Part shown: piece after piece, positions 57,658-64,000 of the stretch
Layout of the letters: each line of letters opens with the position of its first letter
Numbering within the stretch: the first letter of the stretch is position 1
DNA from: Pachysolen tannophilus NRRL Y-2460
Taxonomy: Eukaryota; Ascomycota; Pichiomycetes; Alaninales; Pachysolenaceae
Assembly: GCA_001661245.1 (NCBI GenBank)
Contig: KV454013.1
Span: 1,084,077-1,148,076 of the forward strand
DNA length: 64,000 nucleotides
Direction: 5' to 3'
Notes under the pieces: generated by a model
Database searches by the model: none
The model's input: only the letters and a program-made list of their open reading frames with translations
What the model was told of the DNA's origin: nothing
Program-made: the position numbers and the translations under genes

Positions 57658-58008
57658 TGTTTAAATAAATACCACTACTATAACAACAACAATAACAATA
57701 ACAATAACAATAATACTGAGGAAAATCCTCTCCTATTGGCGCTACGTCAAACCTTTTATAAAAATACAAAAAAAAAATAAAAAAAAAAATTCGATATTTC
57801 CAAAAGATAATACCTAACCCAATTTCCCTTGATTGGATTGTTTTTAATTGATTTTAACTGTTCTTGCTATGTTATATATATATTATTATATATTATATAG
57901 ATAATAATACTTAACTACGTGTAGATTCATTACTTGATCTTTTTTTTTTTTCCTTTGTTTGAAATTCTCAATGAATTTTTCTGCCAAAAAAAAAAAACCA
58001 AAAAAAAA
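57320..58008. repeat. sequence repeated across the gap (first copy)
   Basis: This stretch (SEC21 codons from the start, plus its upstream region up to a poly-A) is repeated almost base for base at 58236-58926. The offset is 916 bases. The first copy stops at the N gap inside an A run. Confidence 0.85.
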
Positions 58009-58235
58009 NNNNNNNNNNNNNNNNNNNNNNNNNNNNNNNNNNNNNNNNNNNNNNNNNNNNNNNNNNNNNNNNNNNNNNNNNNNNNNNNNNNNNNNNNNNN
58101 NNNNNNNNNNNNNNNNNNNNNNNNNNNNNNNNNNNNNNNNNNNNNNNNNNNNNNNNNNNNNNNNNNNNNNNNNNNNNNNNNNNNNNNNNNNNNNNNNNNN
58201 NNNNNNNNNNNNNNNNNNNNNNNNNNNNNNNNNNN
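58009..58235. other. assembly gap of 227 N
   Basis: Run of N with no sequence. It starts inside a poly-A tract at the end of one contig, and the sequence after it restarts within a region already seen. Confidence 0.99.
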
Positions 58236-58570
58236 CCATTTTGGATATCCTTCATAATTGAAGAAGTGACCATCAATACATCCTCACTAATAACCGACAA
58301 CTCCTTAATAGCCAAATAAACCATCTGTCTAAGAGAAGAATCCTTATGTTGGAAGAGTTTTGAAATTGAGAAAAACAAAGTCGTAGCCTCTTGTGATGCC
58401 AAACTATGACCTAAATATGATAACCTCAATAATCTCGACAACAATAACCGACATCTCTTGGTGAACTGGTGAATATAAAAAGCATGAAGACAATCCTGGA
58501 AAACAGTCATCTTATCCGGCAACGAGCCGGAATCAATGTCCTCAAATTTTTTATAAGATAGAGTTGACAT
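58236..58570 (-). pseudogene. SEC21: second partial copy of the SEC21 5' end
   Basis: Encodes the Sec21 N-terminus (MSTLSYKKFEDIDSGSLPD...) from ATG 58570 down to the gap, about 110 residues. It differs from the first copy by scattered changes and small indels concentrated near the gap edge (for example around 58456-58480), while the part further away is nearly identical. This fits an unmerged overlap between contigs with a low-quality end better than a true duplication, though a short tandem duplication is possible. Confidence 0.8.
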
Positions 58571-59236
58571 TGTTTAAATAAATACCACTACTATAACAAC
58601 AACAATAACAATAACAATAACAATAATACTGAGGAAAATCCTCTCCTATTGGCGCTACGTCAAACCTTTTATAAAAATACAAAAAAAAAAATAAAAAAAA
58701 AAAAATTCGATATTTCCAAAAAGATAATACCTAACCCAATTTCCCTTGATTGGATTGTTTTTAATTGATTTTAACTGTTCTTGCTATGTTATATATATAT
58801 TATTATATATTATATAGATAATAATACTTAACTACGTGTAGATTCATTACTTGATCTTTTTTTTTTTTTCCTTTGTTTGAAATTCTCAATGAATTTTTCT
58901 GCCAAAAAAAAAAAAACCAAAAAAAAAAAAAAAAAAAAAATAAAAAAAATTTCGCAGCAAAAAATCCGAAAATTCAACGTGTCAATAAAAACTTGTGCGC
59001 CCGTGTCGTATTTTTTCTTGACACATTGCCGTGCTGTGTCGTGTCTTGCATTTATGTCGCAGTTCAAGTGCCACGACCAAAAGTGACATTTCTTTTGTGA
59101 CATTTTATGTGACCATTTTCTTTGTGATACACACTATTATATGTCACTGAGCTGTAAACTATAGTGACATACGACATTCTTTTCTTTCAGTTGGTTTGTT
59201 TAATGTTCATTGTTCATCTTATACTATAATATATTA
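58571..59236. promoter_or_regulatory. SEC21 upstream region with GTGACA/TGTCAC cluster
   Basis: Up to 58926 it repeats 57658-58008. Beyond a poly-A/T region, 58990-59175 holds a dense set of GTGACAT, TGTGAC, ATGTCAC and TGACAC words on both strands, plus GTGTCG repeats. The upstream region of SEC21 therefore carries a clustered motif compatible with TGACA/TGTCA homeodomain-type sites; this is inference. Confidence 0.45.
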
Positions 59237-60895
59237 TCATATATTGACAAGATTGACGATCCAACATAAAATTATTATCCATATTTCCATGTTAACCTGT
59301 TTAAAACCGAGATTTGCAGTAACAGCTCTAATCATCTTATTATTGGTGGTACTATCACTTGAAGTAGTTGTGGTACTACTACTACTGCTGCTAGTAGTAC
59401 TTGTACTACTTGTACCATTGCTACTATCTCCGACATAGTTGCACGTGACGTACTCACTATCAACATCATCCCAATAATAACTTAATTGAATACTTCTATT
59501 ATCACTTGGACATGCAAATGAAAAATCTGATGGGCAATCTCTTACAATTGCATGGCAAACGTTTAAACATGGGAGAACCTCGAAATAAGGTTGTGGGGGT
59601 ACTATAACATCATTTATAAAACTATTTCTAGAAGCTCCTTCTTCTCGATACTTGTAACCAGTTACATTTCTCGTTGAACATCTTGGTATTGTTACTGCAC
59701 AAAGCCAATCTTTATAACTAGCTTTACAATCATCACATGTTACTATGGGAGAATATCTAGCATCTAATATATCATCACACAGTATTATTTGTATTGCTTT
59801 TGCAAAACTTTCATATAATTTAGCAGTATAGTTATCATATAATGATGATAAATAATCCATATTTAAATATGCAGTTTCATTTGATGGATCTAAAAAACCT
59901 GTTGATACTGGGACACTATATGAAACACCATCACAAAAGGATAAATCATAAATTAATTTACATGAATCTTCATCCATTGTTTCAAATTCAAATTGTTCAA
60001 AAATTGCACCACCAGAAGAAGTTCCACTAAAATCTTGTGCAAGATAAACAATATATTTAGTAGATTTATTTAAACCTTCAACATAAAATTGTTGTTGTAA
60101 TCCTCCATTTCTATGTTGTAAACTTCTAGTCATATTTTGAGAAGTTAATAATGCAGGACCATTTCTAACTGCACACCAACTTTTATTTAATCCATCAAAA
60201 TAATCCTTATCTTCATAATCAAATATATACAAGTCATATATGTCACTATTATAAGATTCACCATTCAGATCTACTGTTAAATTTCCAGTTATAAATAATG
60301 CAGAATTATCATCTGCATCAACCAAATTAGCCCAAGATCTATCATCCCATTGGAAAACTAAATCATTTTGTGATATCCCAATCTCATAAGTCCAATTACT
60401 TTGTAAATCATCAATTATAGGAGAAACAACCAATATATATAAATTTGAAAAAGGATCAGCTGTTGGATTAGATATTAAACCTTGTAAATAACCATCTGAA
60501 AATGAAAAATAATCCAAACCACTAATCCCATTATCTACTGCAGTTTGATTAAAAGTATAATACACTTTTAATGTTTCGTCCAGTTCATCATCTGAAGTGG
60601 AACTTAAACCATTTGGTAAAGAACATATATTTCCTGATAAAAAAATTAAAATCTCATAATAATCACCAACACCTGTATGCGTCGTATTAACTACAAACTC
60701 ATAAAATTGTGTCTGATTTGATCCAATACTACTGGATACAGGTGCCCATTCAGATAACGTATCAGCATCCTCCAATGAAGTTAACAAATCTCTTTTATCT
60801 ATTGGATTCACCACCGTATATTGACGATCTATTTTTATATCCTTAGCTACTAAAAGCTCAACCAACAATATCAATGCAACTATTATCGCATTCAT
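59237..60895 (-). CDS. MID1: Mid1 stretch-activated calcium channel component
   Basis: 552 residues (S. cerevisiae Mid1, 548). A signal peptide (MNAIIVALILLVELLVAK) is followed by an extracellular domain with many N-glycosylation sites, and a Cys-rich C-terminal region: VTCDDCKASYKDWLCAVTIPRC, PCLNVCHAIVRDCPSDFSFACP. A Ser/Thr-rich stretch and a terminal hydrophobic segment end the protein, giving a GPI-like look. Mid1 works with Cch1 in plasma-membrane calcium entry. The ATG at 60895 gives the signal peptide; an upstream TTG frame is ignored. In S. cerevisiae it is the neighbour of RFC3, as here. Confidence 0.95.
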   Translation of the reverse strand: MNAIIVALILLVELLVAKDIKIDRQYTVVNPIDKRDLLTSLEDADTLSEWAPVSSSIGSNQTQFYEFVVNTTHTGVGDYYEILIFLSGNICSLPNGLSSTSDDELDETLKVYYTFNQTAVDNGISGLDYFSFSDGYLQGLISNPTADPFSNLYILVVSPIIDDLQSNWTYEIGISQNDLVFQWDDRSWANLVDADDNSALFITGNLTVDLNGESYNSDIYDLYIFDYEDKDYFDGLNKSWCAVRNGPALLTSQNMTRSLQHRNGGLQQQFYVEGLNKSTKYIVYLAQDFSGTSSGGAIFEQFEFETMDEDSCKLIYDLSFCDGVSYSVPVSTGFLDPSNETAYLNMDYLSSLYDNYTAKLYESFAKAIQIILCDDILDARYSPIVTCDDCKASYKDWLCAVTIPRCSTRNVTGYKYREEGASRNSFINDVIVPPQPYFEVLPCLNVCHAIVRDCPSDFSFACPSDNRSIQLSYYWDDVDSEYVTCNYVGDSSNGTSSTSTTSSSSSSTTTTSSDSTTNNKMIRAVTANLGFKQVNMEIWIIILCWIVNLVNI

Positions 60896-61192
60896 ATCAA
60901 CTCTTTTAATTATCTCTTTCTTCGGGTCCACAATCAAACCCTAACAGTTGATCGTGATCTCCTTTTCTGCCAATGATCTATTTAAAAAAAAAAAAGATAG
61001 TTTTTTTCATATATATATTTATATTTATATTATATATATCATTTTATATATATATATTTTTCATCATTTAAAAAACTGAAAAATCCTAAAAAAAAAAAAA
61101 TCAAATCACGTCTTTCAATATTATAAAAACTCAAATTTTTAATTAAAGATAAAAGAAAGAGAAAGGTTGAGTAATCTTTGAATATAGAGAAG

Positions 61193-62176
61193 ATGACTAG
61201 TGTGAAGTCACGGGAAAATTTGCCGTGGATTGAGAAGTATAGGCCTTCTAGTTTAGATGAGGTTTATGGTCAACAAGATGTTGTTGATACTGTGAGAAGA
61301 TTTGTTCAAGAAGGTAAATTACCTCATTTATTATTTTATGGGCCACCAGGAACTGGTAAGACATCGATGATTATTGCGTTGGCAAAGGAGATTTATGGGA
61401 AGAATTATAAAAATATGGTTTTAGAATTGAATGCTTCAGATGATAGAGGAATTGATGTTGTTAGAGATCAAATTAAGAATTTTGCATCAACAATGCAAAT
61501 TTTCAGTAAAGGTTTTAAATTAATTATATTGGATGAAGCTGATGCAATGACAAATGTTGCTCAAAATGCATTAAGAAGAGTTATTGAAAAATATACTAAA
61601 AATACAAGATTTTGTATATTAGCTAATTATGCTCATAAATTAAATCCAGCATTATTATCGCGTTGTACAAGATTTAGATTCCAACCTTTAAAAGAACTGG
61701 CAATTCATGAAAGAGTTTTACAAGTTATAACTAAAGAAAATTTACTTGTTTCTAATGAAGCTCAAGTAGCGTTATTGAAATTATCTCAAGGTGATATGAG
61801 AAAAGCATTAAACGTGTTACAATCATGTTCAGCAGCTGTAAAAGAAGGTGAAGAAATTTCTAAAGAAATGATTTATGATTGTATTGGTGCTCCTCATCCA
61901 GAAGATGTGGAAACTGCATTGGATATTATATTAAAAGAAGAATATTCTAACGCGTACGTTGCAGTTGATAAAATTAGAAAGACAAAAGGTTTAGCAATAG
62001 TGGACATGATTACTTGTTTTGTAGAACTTTTGAAAAATTATGAATTAACAAACACTCAATTGGCACATATCCTGAAAGGATTTAGTAATATAGAATACGG
62101 AATCTCAAAAGGTGTCACTGATAAAATTGCAACAACAGCTGTCATCGGTGTTTTGAAAGGTGCTTTTCTGGACTAA
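61193..62176 (+). CDS. RFC3: replication factor C subunit 3
   Basis: 327 residues (S. cerevisiae Rfc3, 340). PWIEKYRPSSLDEVYGQ, LLFYGPPGTGKTS (Walker A), LELNASDDRGIDVVR, IILDEADAMTNVAQNALRR (Walker B with the DEAD box), FCILANYAHKLNPALLSRCTRF (sensor 1 and the arginine-finger SRC) and GDMRKALNVLQS (sensor 2) are all present. It is part of the clamp loader that opens PCNA. The ATG at 61193 is used; an upstream TTG adds five residues. The C-terminus ends at AFLD and the frame remains open beyond the stop (see findings). Confidence 0.97.
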   Translation: MTSVKSRENLPWIEKYRPSSLDEVYGQQDVVDTVRRFVQEGKLPHLLFYGPPGTGKTSMIIALAKEIYGKNYKNMVLELNASDDRGIDVVRDQIKNFASTMQIFSKGFKLIILDEADAMTNVAQNALRRVIEKYTKNTRFCILANYAHKLNPALLSRCTRFRFQPLKELAIHERVLQVITKENLLVSNEAQVALLKLSQGDMRKALNVLQSCSAAVKEGEEISKEMIYDCIGAPHPEDVETALDIILKEEYSNAYVAVDKIRKTKGLAIVDMITCFVELLKNYELTNTQLAHILKGFSNIEYGISKGVTDKIATTAVIGVLKGAFLD

Positions 62177-62697
62177 TTGGAGCTCAGAAGTTGTCATCAG
62201 AAGTTGCCAGAAGTTGCGGCAGTTGTGGCAGCAGTTGTGGCAGCAGTTTTGGAAGCTATTTCTCCTGCTATCCTTGATTCTTCATCTGCTGCTTCTGCTG
62301 TTTTGGTGGAAAAGATGGAGGAAAAGTGAAAGAAAAAAACAGGTCGTGTCGGCGCGTAACAATTAATTAAACCTTTTTTTTTTCTCCCAAAAAAAAAGTG
62401 TTGGATACGAAACTTGTCTTTTTTACTATATATAATTAGTTAAATGATATATATATATATTAATTAATTAAATTAAAAGTAGAACATTTAAATATTGAGA
62501 ATCGATTTGTATCAATCATCTATTTGGCGGATAGTATTGGTTTCTGAGTTAATTTAAGAACACTTTTTTTCATTTATTTATAAAGCATTTTCCATAAGGA
62601 AAAATTTAGCCAAAAAAAAAGGGGAAAGAAAAAGAAAGAAAAATTGACATTTATTTTTTTTTATATATGTATATATTAAAGTTGTAACGGTGAGAAG
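62177..62697. other. RFC3 3' region and CAF40 upstream region
   Basis: 62177-62326 is an in-frame open stretch after the RFC3 stop, rich in Ala and Val from a GCAGTTGTGGCA-like repeat. The rest is AT-rich with TA tracts (62443-62460, 62660-62675). No other gene seen. Confidence 0.45.
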
Positions 62698-63894
62698 ATG
62701 TATCGTCCAATGTATAATGATGCCCAGCTACAGGCAGCACAGCTAGCTCAGCAAAGGCAGCAGCAGTTTACTTTACAGCAACAGCAGCTGCTGCTGCTGC
62801 AACTGCTGCAACAACAACAACAACAACAACAACAACAGTTTAATAACATTGGTAATATCAATTTAAGATCCATGCCTCAACCACAACAGCTGCTGATACT
62901 GCAAGTATCTACACCTAGTGGCTTGAAGCCAACACAGCAAACTGCAATTCCACAACCAAATCAGCAACTGCAAATCAATACTGTACCTCAATTACAAACA
63001 CCATTATCACAACAGGGACCTCAGGTTCAACAATTACAGCCGCTGCTGAATGGAACTGGTACGATAAACGCGCTTAACGATGAAAAAGTATATCCACATA
63101 TTGTAGAATTAGTTTATGGAACTAGTCTGGCCAAAGAACAAGCATTATTGGAATTGGGTAAGAAGAGAGAACTTTATGATGATTTAGCCTTGGTTTTATG
63201 GAATTCTTTTGGGGTAATGACTTCTTTATTAGAGGAAATAATTGCTGTTTATCCTTTATTATCTCCACCTCAGTTGAGTCCAAATGCATCAAATAGAATT
63301 TGTAATGCATTGGCTTTATTACAATGTGTTGCATCTCATCCTGAAACTAGAAATTCATTTTTAAATGCTCATATTCCTTTATTCTTATATCCTTTTTTAA
63401 ATACAACTTCAAAACAAAGATCATTTGAATATTTGAGATTGACATCATTAGGTGTTATTGGTGCTTTAGTTAAAAATGATACTCCAGAAGTTATCTCATT
63501 TTTATTAACAACTGAAATAATTCCTCTTTGTTTAAGAATTATGGAATCTTCATCAGAATTATCCAAGACTGTGGCTATATTCATTGTACAAAAAATTTTA
63601 GTAGATGATTCAGGATTAAATTATGTTTGTGCCACTTATGAAAGATTTAATGCAGTAGCAACTGTTTTAAAATTAATGGTTGACCAATTGGTCCATCAAC
63701 AAACTATTAGATTGTTAAAACATGTTGTTAGATGCTATTTAAGGTTAAGTGATAATGCAGATGCAAGAAAACTGTTAAGGGAATGTTTACCTGAACCATT
63801 AAAAGATGCCACTTTTAGTATGGCTTTAAGAGACGATACTGCTACGAAAAGATGTTTAGCCCAGTTGTTGGTAAATATCAGTGAGTCAAACTAG
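62698..63894 (+). CDS. CAF40: Caf40/CNOT9 subunit of the CCR4-NOT complex
   Basis: 398 residues (S. cerevisiae Caf40, 373). A Gln-rich N-terminus (about 1-120) with CAG/CAA and CTG runs precedes the highly conserved armadillo-repeat domain: [100 protein letters not shown], and [27 protein letters not shown]. Caf40 links CCR4-NOT to partners in mRNA decay. A CTG codon at 63772-63774 (ARK-x-LRECLP) aligns with Ala in human CNOT9 and Lys in S. cerevisiae. Confidence 0.97.
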   Translation: MYRPMYNDAQLQAAQLAQQRQQQFTLQQQQLLLLQLLQQQQQQQQQQFNNIGNINLRSMPQPQQLLILQVSTPSGLKPTQQTAIPQPNQQLQINTVPQLQTPLSQQGPQVQQLQPLLNGTGTINALNDEKVYPHIVELVYGTSLAKEQALLELGKKRELYDDLALVLWNSFGVMTSLLEEIIAVYPLLSPPQLSPNASNRICNALALLQCVASHPETRNSFLNAHIPLFLYPFLNTTSKQRSFEYLRLTSLGVIGALVKNDTPEVISFLLTTEIIPLCLRIMESSSELSKTVAIFIVQKILVDDSGLNYVCATYERFNAVATVLKLMVDQLVHQQTIRLLKHVVRCYLRLSDNADARKLLRECLPEPLKDATFSMALRDDTATKRCLAQLLVNISESN

Positions 63895-64000
63895 AATGTA
63901 CAAAAATTATTGCTAGGTTTTTACATCATTAGACCTCTTAGTTTGTTTTTTTGTTTGTTTGTTTTTTTGCCGTCTTGTTTTATCTTGGCTTTTCTTGCCA

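Noticed and set aside
58236-58570. A second SEC21 paralogue
   Set aside because: It covers only the 5' end, begins at the gap, and its differences cluster at the contig edge. An unmerged overlap is the simpler reading.
1-64000. CRISPR arrays, rRNA genes, centromere or integrated virus-like element
   Set aside because: No regular spacer-repeat array, rRNA sequence, centromere signature or capsid/polymerase coding was seen on reading the window.

Overview
This window is nuclear DNA from an ascomycete budding yeast (Saccharomycotina). It is AT-rich, with long A/T homopolymers, short intergenic gaps and about 30 protein genes on both strands. Introns are rare and short, with GTATGT/GTAAGT donors and TACTAAC-type branch sites. 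Nearly every gene has a Saccharomyces cerevisiae counterpart, but the window also holds a tuberin (TSC2) and a sphingolipid delta-4 desaturase (DES1), both absent from S. cerevisiae. At several conserved protein positions a CTG codon sits where relatives carry Ala, Ser or a polar residue. A lineage with reassigned CUG (Ser or Ala) is therefore plausible but not proven. There is one N gap (58009-58235).

Layout. 1-13 kb: a short GC-rich reading frame, IMO32, HIT1 (one intron), an SMP-30-like gene, GSF2, TSC2 and an unrecognised 880-residue membrane/coiled-coil protein. 13-23 kb: tRNA-Trp with intron, PFF1, then HEM12 and VMS1, each with an internal segment of about 1 kb in reversed orientation, then RDH54. 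23-33 kb: GCN20, DIS3, EHD3, and the divergent sphingolipid pair DES1/TSC3. 33-50 kb: AKL1, ORC2, RPC11 (intron), PUS1 (intron), NIP7, SRP72, MRH4, RKM1, IPL1. 50-64 kb: an ADH6-type alcohol dehydrogenase, a GNAT acetyltransferase, CUS2, SEC21, the gap with a second partial SEC21 copy, MID1, RFC3, CAF40.

Gene order matches S. cerevisiae in several blocks: PUS1-NIP7-SRP72-RKM1/IPL1, TSC3-AKL1-ORC2, RDH54-PFF1, CUS2-SEC21-MID1-RFC3-CAF40 and HEM12-VMS1. This supports the gene identities. Themes are RNA work (HIT1, NIP7, DIS3, PUS1, RPC11, CUS2, CAF40, SRP72, MRH4), DNA and chromosome work (RDH54, ORC2, RFC3, IPL1), and sphingolipid synthesis (DES1, TSC3).

The most notable structure lies at 16.7-20.2 kb. 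HEM12 has its middle (about 16811-17753) flipped, and VMS1 has its 3' half (about 19172-20160) flipped. Each flip is bounded by a 6-bp inverted repeat. HEM12 also carries two one-base losses in A runs. The pair sits between RDH54 and PFF1, which are neighbours in S. cerevisiae. The cause may be real micro-inversion or mis-oriented small contigs; raw reads would decide.
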